Assembly: GCA_020024455.1 (NCBI GenBank)
Contig: JAHHTU010000015.1
Location: 1-48,841, forward strand
Length of the DNA stretch: 48,841 bases
Direction: 5' to 3'
From: Anaerotignum sp.
GTDB taxonomy: Bacteria; Bacillota; Clostridia; Lachnospirales; Anaerotignaceae
The position numbers were made by a program, and so were the translations under genes. Of this stretch, positions 14,423 to 22,615 are shown one piece after another. The notes beneath the pieces are model-generated. The model was given only the letters and a program-made list of their open reading frames with translations, did no database searches and was not told the origin of the DNA. Within the stretch, counting starts at the first letter, position 1; every line of letters begins with the position of its first letter.

Positions 14423-16933
14423 TTATATTTTTACAGGCTGGTATGTCACAGTTTTGCCATCAATGCGTAACTTCAACATACATACGTTGCCGTTTGGCGT
14501 TCCGTCCGGACGCCACAAATCGGGCAAATTGATGTATCTGACACCATCTTTCACAGAAGCCCAATATGCAGTGCCTGTACCGGAAATCACAAATACATTT
14601 TTGCCTTGTGCAACATATTTGTGTAACATGGCTCTAAAATAATTTGCTTCTGCCGCAGAAGGATAATCTGACGGTGTCAAGTCGGTTACAATGATGATGT
14701 TGTCATCATTTGCCGCATCTAAATCCATTGCCAATCTGCCATATTGTGACGGGTCTGTGGCACGAATGCCTTTGCTTGCTGCCAGCAGTACAATAGATGC
14801 ACCTTTTTTGCTCATAAAACCATAACTGCCATTCCATGTCAAACTATCCTGCACCGTTGGTGTATATACATCGCAAGGCCCACCATATACTGTCACATCT
14901 GCCCCACTGTCTGCGGCTGCACGCACACGATTTCTTTGTGCTTGATATGTTGCACCATCAATTTTAGATGGATTGCCATAAGAAATCTGTCCTGTGATGT
15001 TCAAATATAATGCCCCGTCATTTTGTTTTTCCACAATGCCTTTCATCTGGTCGGGTGTTGCGGTACTGCTTGGTGCAGAAACTTTCGGTGCTTTGCCCAC
15101 AGTCACCACCACATAAGTGTCATGTCCGCCCCAGCTGCATTTTACATATGTAGAGCCTTTTGATTTTGCTGTAAACACATTGCCGCTCATCGTACCAATC
15201 GCAGGATTTGCAACCGTATATGTTGCATCATTTGTCACAGCTCTGCCGAAACCTTGTGTATCATATGCAGTCACATATATTTTTGCATATTGTCCCACAT
15301 CTTTGATTTTGATGTCATTGTTCGCCACGCCCAATCTTGCAGTCGGATAGCAGGTTGCATTTGCTGTTGCGGTCAACATTTGTGGCTGTACAGGTTGTGT
15401 TTCGGTTTCTTGTGGCTGTTCTTCGGTTTCTGTATTTTCTTCTGTGTTTTCTTCTTCGTTCTCTGTATTTTCCATAGGTTCTTCTTCTGTTTGTTCTGGC
15501 ACTTGTGGTGTCACAACAGAAGTCCCCATATTTTTTGTATAAGTTGCTGTTACGGTATATTCCCCGATGGTGGTTGGTGAAAATGTAAAACCGTTCCAAT
15601 TTCCGGCAACCCCGTTTGCTTCCAATGTCACATCAGCAGGACTTAACGGAATTTTATTTTTGTATGCATCTAAACCATACACCTTAAATTCTGCCGGTTT
15701 CCCCGGTTGTGTATGTTCATTTTCGTTTGTAATGCCAATTTCTTCAATTTCACCCATTGGTGCATTCTGGAATACCCCCACAGAGGCAATCACTTTTCTT
15801 TGTGCTTGATCGGAAGGGACATTTTTTAATTGCGGCACTGTATCGTCTACGGTTTTGGCTACCATTGTGGAAGAACCGCCGCCGTCCAAATGCAACGCCT
15901 CATACGCACCATAACTACGCATCAATGCCGCCATTTCCGCATGGGTTGCCCCAATACTTTCACCCCTGCCGTCTACAACCATCAATATGGCAGTTTTCCC
16001 GTCCTGGGAAACACCGAATGCCGTTCTTGGCTGTCTGCCTGCTGCCACAATATTGGTTGCAGGTGCTTCCTGTCCTTTTAACAGCAATAAGCCACCACCA
16101 CCAAAAGCAGTATCAATCTGGTCAAAATCAATGGTAGATGTCACCTGCATGGAAACATTGTCGCCGACTTTGTATCCCCATGCATCTTTTGTGTAATAGT
16201 TGTTGTTCATAACAATCAAATATCCGTCATCTGGCACATTGACGGTTTCACCACTTCCGGAAATATAGGTAATGGTGTTGTTTTGCACCACAAATTTCAC
16301 CAAATCCCCAAAACGCTTATCCAAATCTGCGGTACTGCTTGCCGCTTGTTTATCAAAATAAATGGGGAATACCATACTGGTGACTTTGTTGATGGAGGCT
16401 AAATCCATCGTTCTTGTGCCATTTGTAAATTTTGCTGTTGTTTTAAAATATGTAAAGACAGAATTTCCGTTTTTATCCAATACATAGCTACCGTATTGAT
16501 TTTTGTCGTGGTTGACAGATGTACCCGCAGAAACCCTTTGTCCATCACGCACCACAGGGCCAAATCCTGCGGAATATTTTCCTGCCATACCAAAGAAATC
16601 ACTGTTTACGCCGGCGATTGCACCATTGTCTGTCAATATTTTTTGTGTGGTTTCTTTCAAGCCATATTCTGTCTTGCTTTCCACTTCTTTGAGTTCCAAT
16701 GTGCTTTCTGTCAAGTCCACTTTCACGACATAAATATTTTGAATACCGTTTGTTGTCATACGACTGTTTTCTTCATATGTCACACCACGTGTTAATGTTT
16801 CGGTTGTTTTTTGCTCATACACAGCCTGTGCCGCAAATACCGTTGCCACGCTGCCTGCAACGGCGGAGCATATAATACTCGCTGTCAAAACCGCTGCCAA
16901 AATGCGTTTGACTGCATAAAATTTCTTTTTCAT
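14423..16933 (-). CDS. Exported phosphodiester-glycosidase (NAGPA-like) protein
   Basis: An 836-residue secreted protein. A signal peptide (MKKKF..., hydrophobic stretch about 12-34) ends near TVFAAQA. Residues about 90-390 match the NAGPA/DUF2233 phosphodiester glycosidase family: GVNSDFFG, GFGPVVRDGQ, RQPRTAFGVSQDG, MVVDGRG and LHLDGGGSSTMV. An Ig-like or big-like beta region follows, then a Glu/Thr-rich acidic linker near 480-520, another beta domain, and a C-terminal region (about 650-836) resembling calcineurin-like phosphoesterases but apparently without their metal-binding His residues. Family members cleave sugar-phosphodiester bonds; in this neighbourhood a wall polymer is a plausible substrate (inference). 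ATG 16933 is chosen, with AAGGAG 11 bases upstream; a GTG four codons earlier lies against that site. Confidence 0.85.
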   Translation of the reverse strand: MKKKFYAVKRILAAVLTASIICSAVAGSVATVFAAQAVYEQKTTETLTRGVTYEENSRMTTNGIQNIYVVKVDLTESTLELKEVESKTEYGLKETTQKILTDNGAIAGVNSDFFGMAGKYSAGFGPVVRDGQRVSAGTSVNHDKNQYGSYVLDKNGNSVFTYFKTTAKFTNGTRTMDLASINKVTSMVFPIYFDKQAASSTADLDKRFGDLVKFVVQNNTITYISGSGETVNVPDDGYLIVMNNNYYTKDAWGYKVGDNVSMQVTSTIDFDQIDTAFGGGGLLLLKGQEAPATNIVAAGRQPRTAFGVSQDGKTAILMVVDGRGESIGATHAEMAALMRSYGAYEALHLDGGGSSTMVAKTVDDTVPQLKNVPSDQAQRKVIASVGVFQNAPMGEIEEIGITNENEHTQPGKPAEFKVYGLDAYKNKIPLSPADVTLEANGVAGNWNGFTFSPTTIGEYTVTATYTKNMGTSVVTPQVPEQTEEEPMENTENEEENTEENTETEEQPQETETQPVQPQMLTATANATCYPTARLGVANNDIKIKDVGQYAKIYVTAYDTQGFGRAVTNDATYTVANPAIGTMSGNVFTAKSKGSTYVKCSWGGHDTYVVVTVGKAPKVSAPSSTATPDQMKGIVEKQNDGALYLNITGQISYGNPSKIDGATYQAQRNRVRAAADSGADVTVYGGPCDVYTPTVQDSLTWNGSYGFMSKKGASIVLLAASKGIRATDPSQYGRLAMDLDAANDDNIIIVTDLTPSDYPSAAEANYFRAMLHKYVAQGKNVFVISGTGTAYWASVKDGVRYINLPDLWRPDGTPNGNVCMLKLRIDGKTVTYQPVKI

Positions 16934-16958
16934 ATCCCCGTTCACTCCTTATTGAATT

Positions 16959-16981
16959 TGTCACAAACGGATTTTGTGACA
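16959..16981. promoter_or_regulatory. Perfect inverted repeat in the leader of the glycosidase gene
   Basis: TGTCACAAA and TTTGTGACA are 9-base arms around CGGAT, ending 26 bases upstream of the start codon and just downstream of a TAAAAT that may be the -10. It could be a repressor operator or an mRNA hairpin. No T tract follows, so a terminator is unlikely. Confidence 0.5.
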
Positions 16982-17138
16982 TCATTGTGATTTTACCACA
17001 AAAAACAAGTTTTTTCCTTTTTATTTACAAAACTTAATATAATTGTAACTTAAAAAACAAAATAGATTGTTTCATACTATTTTTGTCCCATTCATACATT
17101 GATGATAACCAAACTTATACTTTTTTGGAGGAGATATG

Positions 17139-17759
17139 ATGAAAAAAATCTTTTTATTGCTTTGCACCGCTTTGCTTTTGTTTTGTGGCTGCCAAAAACA
17201 AGAACCACAAACCCCTATGGCACAAATACAAAAAATACTCACGGACATGAAAGGCTACACCTGCATTGCCACCATCACCCGCACATCAAACAAAGGAGAA
17301 AATCAATATGAAACAAAACAGGATTTCAAGTCCACAGGAGAATATCGTCTGGAATTGCTTTCACCAGAATCTGTCAAAGGCAATTACACCGTATATGACG
17401 GGAAAACGGTATGCCAATACAATCCCCGCCTGCATGACAAAGTGGTCAAAGATGTGCCGCTTTCCCAACAAAGAAATGAATTGTTTTTGGGGCAATTTTT
17501 GAAAAACTATATGCAATCCGAGGGTGTTTCTGTGGAAACGGCAGCACTGGACGAAAGCCGTTGCACCGTATTGGAAGCGGTCATTCCCGGAAATGATTCC
17601 ACAATGGCAACCGAAAAACTTTGGGTGGATAATGAAACCCTCACACCTGTTCGTTTTGTCATATACAACGCAGAACAAAAACCAACTTGGCAGTTGGATT
17701 ATACCACATTTTCATTCAATCCGCATTTTGATGAAAGCTTATTTTCCATACCCGAATGA
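17139..17759 (+). CDS. GerS-like/LolA-fold lipoprotein
   Basis: A 206-residue lipoprotein: a short Lys start, hydrophobic core FLLLCTALLLF and a Cys-rich lipobox region CGC around residue 19-20. The mature part fits the outer-membrane-lipoprotein-sorting (LolA) fold seen in clostridial GerS: repeated beta strands with YRLELLSPESVKGNYTVYDGKT, QFLKNYMQSEGVSV and WVDNETLTPVRFVIYN. In Clostridioides difficile GerS is needed for cortex modification in germination, and gerS lies near alr and mazF homologues; here mazF follows directly. The second of two adjacent ATG codons is preferred since GGAGG is then 7 bases away. Family fold is likely; the germination role is inferred. Confidence 0.7.
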   Translation: MKKIFLLLCTALLLFCGCQKQEPQTPMAQIQKILTDMKGYTCIATITRTSNKGENQYETKQDFKSTGEYRLELLSPESVKGNYTVYDGKTVCQYNPRLHDKVVKDVPLSQQRNELFLGQFLKNYMQSEGVSVETAALDESRCTVLEAVIPGNDSTMATEKLWVDNETLTPVRFVIYNAEQKPTWQLDYTTFSFNPHFDESLFSIPE

Positions 17760-17882
17760 TTGCTCCATCAAATTTCTTTTACATATCTGAATAATATCCG
17801 TCAAAACCGTACATACTCCTAACAGTCAGCGTATACATAGCCATGGGTTCCTGACAGACTTCAAAGGCAAAGGGTGGATACC

Positions 17883-18239
17883 ATGATAATCAGACGAGGA
17901 GATATTTTTTATGCAGATTTAAGCCCGGTTGTGGGGAGCGAACAAGGCGGCGTTCGTCCGGTGTTAATCATACAAAATGATATGGGCAACAAATACAGCC
18001 CCACCGTCATTTGTGCCGCCATCACATCACGCATGAACAAAGCAAAGTTACCCACACATATTGCACTTTCTGCAAGTGTTTATGCACTGCCGAAAGACTC
18101 TGTTGTTCTTTTGGAGCAAATTCGTACCATAGACAAAAGACGGCTCAAAGAAAAACTTTGCCGTCTAGATGACAATATCATGCAACAAGTCAATCACAGC
18201 TTATGGATTAGCCTTGGATTGACAGAACCCAAACAATAA
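17883..18239 (+). CDS. ndoA: MazF/PemK family mRNA interferase (NdoA-like)
   Basis: A 118-residue endoribonuclease toxin of type II toxin-antitoxin systems. It has the full MazF pattern: RRGDIFYADLSP, VVGSEQGGVRPVLIIQN, the catalytic Arg in GGVRP and Thr in AAITSRM, KLPTHIAL and VLLEQIRTIDKRRL. It closely resembles Bacillus NdoA in length and wording. ATG 17883 is used with AAGGGTGG 5 bases upstream; a GTG three codons earlier is inside that site. The antitoxin gene that normally precedes it is absent: only 123 bases separate it from the GerS-like gene and they hold no frame. A terminator follows at once. Confidence 0.92.
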   Translation: MIIRRGDIFYADLSPVVGSEQGGVRPVLIIQNDMGNKYSPTVICAAITSRMNKAKLPTHIALSASVYALPKDSVVLLEQIRTIDKRRLKEKLCRLDDNIMQQVNHSLWISLGLTEPKQ

Positions 18240-18243
18240 AAAA

Positions 18244-18276
18244 ACAGGATACTCCAAACATTGAAGTGTCCTGTTT
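18244..18276 (+). terminator. Terminator between ndoA and the YjfB-like gene
   Basis: AACAGGATACT pairs with AGTGTCCTGTT (one G-T pair) and is followed by TTTTTT on the plus strand. An A-rich start allows use from the minus strand as well, where the YjfB-like gene ends at 18281. Confidence 0.85.
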
Positions 18277-18280
18277 TTTC

Positions 18281-18454
18281 TCATGCATACGTATCAATGA
18301 TACAACCGGAAGAACCTTGTGGCATCATTTTGATTAAATTCTGCGCAGTTGCTTCTTGGGTTTGCATGGCATCTTTCAACAAAGAGATACTCATTTGTTG
18401 CTGTACTTTTGCTGCATTCATAGACATACTTGCAGCTGCAATTCCTTCTATCAT
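18281..18454 (-). CDS. YjfB-like small putative motility protein
   Basis: A 57-residue protein, MIEGIAAASMSMNAAKVQQQ at the start, ending in GCIIDTYA. The alternating Ala/Met/Ser helix, QVS/QQQMSISLLKDAM segment and short length fit the YjfB family, listed as putative motility proteins. ATG 18454 is preceded by AAAGGAGG, a near-perfect ribosome site, at 7 bases. It stands alone between two terminators. A GTCGATAAT 60 to 70 bases upstream resembles a flagellar sigma -10 (GCCGATAA), but no matching -35 is seen. Function is unproven in any species. Confidence 0.75.
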   Translation of the reverse strand: MIEGIAAASMSMNAAKVQQQMSISLLKDAMQTQEATAQNLIKMMPQGSSGCIIDTYA

Positions 18455-18606
18455 GACAATTCCTCCTTTTGGATATCCTTACCTTGCGTTTTCCCCCATG
18501 CTGTATGGGTATATCCTATTATCGACAAAAACAAATAAAAAAATAAGGATTTTTTTCTTTTTTGTAATATCTGTACAATATCGCTTTCATCGCCGCCAAA
18601 CAAAAC

Positions 18607-18627
18607 AAGCAGGGAAATTCCCTGCTT
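18607..18627 (-). terminator. Terminator of rlmD
   Basis: AAGCAGGGAA and TTCCCTGCTT form a ten-base stem with almost no loop, followed on the minus strand by GTTTTGTTTGG. It is 10 bases past the rlmD stop. Confidence 0.75.
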
Positions 18628-18637
18628 ATGTTTTCTG

Positions 18638-19999
18638 TTATTTGCGTACCATATGCACAACCGTTTCAATATGCACCGTAGATGGGAACATATCCATCAA
18701 TTTCACACGTTTGATTGCATACCCTGCCAGTTGGAATACCTGCAAATCGTTTGCCAAAGAAGATGGTTTGCAAGACACATACACCAACTCAGGTGCTTGG
18801 AAATCAATGATTTTTCCGATTGCTTTTGGGTGTACGCCCTCTCTTGGCGGGTCAATGATAATCAAATCCGGTTTTTGCTCCAATGTATCTACCATTTTCA
18901 ATACATCACCTGCCAAAAATTCACAATTTGTCAAACCGTTTCTTTTTGCATTTTCATTTGCCGCTTCCACCGCTTCTTCCACCAGTTCAATCCCCATCAC
19001 TTTTTTAGAACCTGCTTTCGCCATAATCTGCCCAATCGTACCTGTCCCGCAATACAAATCAAATACGGTTTTGTTGGCAACATCACCCGCAAAATCTCTC
19101 ACAATATCATATAGTTTTTCCGCACCCTCTGTATTGGTTTGGAAAAAGGAATATGCGGAAACCTTAAATTCCAAATCAAATAGTTTTTCCACAAAATAAT
19201 CTTTTCCATACAATATTTCCATGGTATCGCTTTTGACAACATCTGCCACACCGTCATTCACAGAATGTAAAATCCCGCAAATACTGCCTGCCAAGTCCAA
19301 CTGCAACAACATTTCCTTATACGCTTCCAAAGAAAATGCGATTTCTGATGTTGTTACCAAATGAATGAGCATTTCGCCTGTTGCTTTTCCTTTTCTGACC
19401 ACCAAATGACGCAAACAACCATCATGACGCATACGATGATAAAACGGTATGTTTCTTTCTTGGAAAAACTGTAAACTGTTTTGCACCACCTGCAAAAAGT
19501 CATGGTCAACCAAATTACAATCCTGCAAACTCACCACTTCATAATGGCTCATTTTTTTTCGCATACCCAATGCCAATGGGCCGTCCTTGTAAGCATCGCC
19601 AAAAGAAAACTCGCATTTGTTGCGGTATTGTGTTTCCAAAGGAGATGCCACAATACCCTCCCAGCTTTCAATTTCAATTTCCGCCTCTTGCAAAAGCTGT
19701 CGCACCTGTTTTTCTTTCATTGCCAATTCTGCCTCATGTTTCATGGTCTGATAGGTGCAACCGCCGCAATCTGCATAATGGGAGCAATTTCCCTCTCTCT
19801 GTTCCAAATCGGAGCGTTCCAAAACTTCCAACAAACGCCCCTCTATACCGCTTTTTCTTTTTTTTGTAATCTGTGCGGATACGGTTTGTCCGATGATACC
19901 GTTTTTGACAACGACTTTTTCCCCCTCCACAAAACCATATGCTTTGTTGGGAAAACGCACATCTTCTATTTTGAATGTGACAATATCTTTTTTCTTCAT
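18638..19999 (-). CDS. rlmD: 23S rRNA (uracil-C5)-methyltransferase, RlmD/RlmCD family
   Basis: SAM-dependent enzyme that methylates uridines of 23S rRNA. The 453 residues have an N-terminal TRAM domain (about 1-60), the Fe-S cluster cysteines in CSHYADCGGC (near 70-80) plus a later NKCEFSF Cys, the SAM motif FDLYCGTGTIGQIMAK, IDPPREG, and the catalytic-Cys loop YVSCKPSSLANDL. ATG 19999 is used, with GGGGGAT 7 bases upstream; a 14-codon extension has no ribosome site. It diverges from the S1-domain gene. In Firmicutes one such enzyme (RlmCD) can serve two sites, so the exact target base is not settled by sequence. Confidence 0.92.
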   Translation of the reverse strand: MKKKDIVTFKIEDVRFPNKAYGFVEGEKVVVKNGIIGQTVSAQITKKRKSGIEGRLLEVLERSDLEQREGNCSHYADCGGCTYQTMKHEAELAMKEKQVRQLLQEAEIEIESWEGIVASPLETQYRNKCEFSFGDAYKDGPLALGMRKKMSHYEVVSLQDCNLVDHDFLQVVQNSLQFFQERNIPFYHRMRHDGCLRHLVVRKGKATGEMLIHLVTTSEIAFSLEAYKEMLLQLDLAGSICGILHSVNDGVADVVKSDTMEILYGKDYFVEKLFDLEFKVSAYSFFQTNTEGAEKLYDIVRDFAGDVANKTVFDLYCGTGTIGQIMAKAGSKKVMGIELVEEAVEAANENAKRNGLTNCEFLAGDVLKMVDTLEQKPDLIIIDPPREGVHPKAIGKIIDFQAPELVYVSCKPSSLANDLQVFQLAGYAIKRVKLMDMFPSTVHIETVVHMVRK

Positions 20000-20030
20000 G
20001 TTCTCTATCCCCCAAAATTTATAAAATTGT

Positions 20031-20059
20031 TTGTATTCCATTGTGTTCTGTGATATACT
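20031..20059 (+). promoter_or_regulatory. Sigma-A promoter of the S1-domain gene
   Basis: TTGTAT, 17 bases, TATACT, 48 bases before the start codon at 20107. Confidence 0.65.
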
Positions 20060-20106
20060 GTTCCCATATTTATTTCAATCAAAACAGAACAGGAGTGTAT
20101 ATCAGA

Positions 20107-20547
20107 ATGTCTGAAAAACCAGAAGTTGGCAGTATTGTAGAAGGTAAAATCATTCGTATCAAACCTTTTGGTGCAATCGTATCCTTAGGCGAGCAAGTGC
20201 AGGGACTTGTGCATATTTCGCAAGTGGCAAACACATTCGTGCAAGACATCAATGACCATGTGAAATTGGGTGATGTTGTCAAAGTCAAAGTGCTTTCCAT
20301 TGATGCAGAGACCAACAAAATTGCATTATCCATCAAAGAAACACTGCCAAAAGAAGCACGTCCACCCAGAAATGAAAAACCTTTCAAACAAAATCGTCAG
20401 CAGGAACGAACACCTGCCGAAGAATATTTCAAACCACAGACTGCAAACCCTTCCGCCGATTTTGAAGAAAAAATGCGTGAATGGTTAAAACAGTCCAATG
20501 AACGTCAAACCAGTTTGAACAAAAGAGCCAACAAACGCTCTTATTAA
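20107..20547 (+). CDS. S1 RNA-binding domain protein
   Basis: A 146-residue cytoplasmic protein. Residues about 5-78 are one S1 (OB-fold) domain with VGSIVEGKIIRIKPFGAIV, GLVHISQVA and VKVKVLSIDAETNKIALSIK. The rest is a charged, Gln/Lys-rich tail with FEEKMREWLKQSNERQ. This plan matches the YugI/CvfD-type general stress S1 proteins of Firmicutes, which bind RNA or ribosomes. ATG 20107 is used; AGGAG lies 11 bases upstream. It is the first gene of a two-gene plus-strand unit with a clear promoter. Confidence 0.87.
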   Translation: MSEKPEVGSIVEGKIIRIKPFGAIVSLGEQVQGLVHISQVANTFVQDINDHVKLGDVVKVKVLSIDAETNKIALSIKETLPKEARPPRNEKPFKQNRQQERTPAEEYFKPQTANPSADFEEKMREWLKQSNERQTSLNKRANKRSY

Positions 20548-20636
20548 AAACATATTGCTTATTTTACCATGAAACACCCTTTCTGGCAACGCAAAGTCTT
20601 GTGTGCCAAGTGGTGTGAAAAGGGGGAATTGCAACC

Positions 20637-20936
20637 ATGACCATATTCTTTGTTGTGGGTATTTATTTATTTGCAAGAGGTATTTTTGCACTGTATGGAC
20701 AACCGATTTTTTATACGAAACATACGTTGGAAACCGTTACACCCGAGCAGTTACCTGCATACCTCAAAGAAGTCGGCATTTGGAATATGATTACCGGATT
20801 TGTGTTTGTCGGAAAAGCCATATTGGATAAACTCTTTCCCAATAGCAAAATACTGTTGATTGTTTTTGTTTTGCTTTTGCTGGTTTGTGTGGTTTTTCTA
20901 TCCAAATGCAACGAAAAATATATACAAAAATCATAA
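20637..20936 (+). CDS. Small membrane protein of unknown function
   Basis: A 99-residue protein with three predicted membrane helices: about 2-20 (IFFVVGIYLFARGIFALYG), 45-62 (VGIWNMITGFVFVGKAI) and 70-88 (ILLIVFVLLLLVCVVFL). I do not recognise a named family. AAGGGGG stands 10 bases before the ATG. It follows the S1 gene by 89 bases and ends in a terminator, so it may be read from the same promoter. Confidence 0.7.
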   Translation: MTIFFVVGIYLFARGIFALYGQPIFYTKHTLETVTPEQLPAYLKEVGIWNMITGFVFVGKAILDKLFPNSKILLIVFVLLLLVCVVFLSKCNEKYIQKS

Positions 20937-20940
20937 ACAC

Positions 20941-20981
20941 AAAAAAAGAAACCTCTAATCCATATGGCTTAGAGGTTTTTC
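20941..20981. terminator. Bidirectional terminator between convergent genes
   Basis: AAACCTCTAA (20949-20958) and TTAGAGGTTT (20969-20978) form a ten-base stem, with T runs on both strands. It serves the small membrane protein gene (+) and gpsA (-). Confidence 0.88.
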
Positions 20982-20987
20982 TATTGC

Positions 20988-21977
20988 TTATTCCGGTTTT
21001 CCCACTCTTGTCATCAGTTCCAATACAGCGTCTTTGGTATCTTTTCCATGAAACAGCACATCATTGATTGCTTGTGTAATCGGCAAATCCACATGATATT
21101 TTTCTGCCAAATGACAAGCCGCCTGTACGGTATTCACACCTTCCACGACCATTTGTACAGCATCTAATGTTTCCTGTAATGTTTTGCCTTGCCCCAATAA
21201 AATACCGGCTCTGCGGTTTCTGGAATGCATACTGGTACAAGTCACAATCAAATCTCCCATACCGGAAAGACCTGCGAATGTTTCGGCTCTGCCACCCATG
21301 GCAATGCCAAGACGTGTCATTTCGGTCATACCTCTTGTCATCAACGCCGCTTTCGTATTATCACCAAATCCCAAACCGTCACTCATACCGGCTGCCAATG
21401 CAATGACATTTTTCAAAGCTGCCCCCATTTCCACCCCAATCACATCTGTGTTGGTATACAAACGAAAACGAGGATTCATAAATGCCTCTTGCACCATTTT
21501 TGCCACTGCTTCGTTTTCACAAGCAATCAAACAAGTGGTAGGAATTTCTTTTGCAACTTCTTCTGCATGGCTCGGGCCGGACAATACACACACTTCGCAT
21601 TGTGGCACACATTCTTTAATGACTTCTGACAAACGCAGCAAAGAACCATCTTCCAAACCTTTTGCCACATTCACCAAAATCGTTCCTTTTGCAAAATATG
21701 GTGCAAAATCCATCATCGTACTGCGTACTGCACGGGAAGGCACAGCAGAAATGACGATTTCCGCTCCTGCCACTGCCTGTTCTCTGTCTGTTGTGGCAGA
21801 TAATCCGGTTGGTAATACAATATTGGGCAAATATTTTGCATTGGTATGTAAGGTATTGATTTCGTCTACCGCTTCTTGTTTTCTTGCCCACATCATCACA
21901 TCATGTCCATGATTTACCAATATGATTGCCAAAGCTGTCCCCCAGCTGCCGCAACCAATCACCGCTACTTTTTTCAT
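20988..21977 (-). CDS. gpsA: Glycerol-3-phosphate dehydrogenase [NAD(P)+]
   Basis: Reduces dihydroxyacetone phosphate to sn-glycerol-3-phosphate for phospholipid synthesis. The 329 residues begin with the Rossmann motif VIGCGSWGTALA; then MWARKQE, VSAVPSRAVR, LSGPSHAEEVA, the catalytic-Lys helix GAALKNVIALAAG and MTEMTRLG. Length and motif order are standard. It follows plsY by 17 bases, so the product of GpsA feeds the enzyme encoded beside it. ATG 21977 has AAAGGCGGG upstream. Confidence 0.97.
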   Translation of the reverse strand: MKKVAVIGCGSWGTALAIILVNHGHDVMMWARKQEAVDEINTLHTNAKYLPNIVLPTGLSATTDREQAVAGAEIVISAVPSRAVRSTMMDFAPYFAKGTILVNVAKGLEDGSLLRLSEVIKECVPQCEVCVLSGPSHAEEVAKEIPTTCLIACENEAVAKMVQEAFMNPRFRLYTNTDVIGVEMGAALKNVIALAAGMSDGLGFGDNTKAALMTRGMTEMTRLGIAMGGRAETFAGLSGMGDLIVTCTSMHSRNRRAGILLGQGKTLQETLDAVQMVVEGVNTVQAACHLAEKYHVDLPITQAINDVLFHGKDTKDAVLELMTRVGKPE

Positions 21978-21994
21978 GATAAAACCCGCCTTTC

Positions 21995-22615
21995 TCAGCT
22001 TTCTTTATCCTTTTTTTTCAAACTGAATTTGTTTTCATTTCCTGCACACAAACGTCCAATATTGGAACGATGCTGCCACAAAGCCAATATGGTCAAACCG
22101 GTTGTCAATATTGCCGCCTCCGTTGGCAATCCCCAAATGAAGGCACACACAGGAATTGCCACAGAAAACAACATAGAACCCAAAGAAATATAATGCGACA
22201 CTGCAACTGCCGCCAAGCCGATGGCAAATGAAATCAGCATCAACGGCATAGAGGCTGTAAATCCGACACAAAATACCATGCCGATGGTTGCCGCAATGCC
22301 TTTTCCGCCCTTAAATTTGAGATAAAACGGAAAGTCGTGTCCCAAAACCGTACCCACACAGCCATACAGCCCCGCAAGCAATCCTTGCTCCGGAAACAAC
22401 CAACCGGTCAACACAAAACTGACAATCCCTTTCAAAATATCAAAAACAAATGTTGCCAGTCCCGCTTTCCACCCCAGCACACGCAATGCATTTGTTGTGC
22501 CAAGGTTTCCGCTTCCTTTTTTGCTCAAATCCGTTTTACAAATTTTCCCAATGATAAATGCAGTTTGGATACAACCAATACCGTACCCTATCGCCATACA
22601 AATCAATCGAAACAT
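21995..22615 (-). CDS. plsY: Acyl-phosphate:glycerol-3-phosphate acyltransferase PlsY
   Basis: Integral membrane enzyme making lysophosphatidic acid from acyl-phosphate and glycerol-3-phosphate. The 206 residues have about five membrane helices and the three PlsY motifs: GSGNLGTTNALRVLG (loop 1), FPFYLKFKGGKGIAA (loop 2) and a SNI.RL segment near the C-terminus. Its ATG overlaps the der stop as TAATG, indicating coupled translation, and gpsA follows. Confidence 0.95.
   Translation of the reverse strand: MFRLICMAIGYGIGCIQTAFIIGKICKTDLSKKGSGNLGTTNALRVLGWKAGLATFVFDILKGIVSFVLTGWLFPEQGLLAGLYGCVGTVLGHDFPFYLKFKGGKGIAATIGMVFCVGFTASMPLMLISFAIGLAAVAVSHYISLGSMLFSVAIPVCAFIWGLPTEAAILTTGLTILALWQHRSNIGRLCAGNENKFSLKKKDKES

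Noticed and set aside
17760..17882. Possible MazE antitoxin before ndoA
   Set aside because: No frame of useful length with a ribosome site is present; only a weak GTCAG/CTGAC repeat is seen.
18261..19199. A 312-codon plus-strand frame opposite rlmD
   Set aside because: It runs antisense through rlmD and the YjfB-like gene and across a terminator; composition is noise-like.
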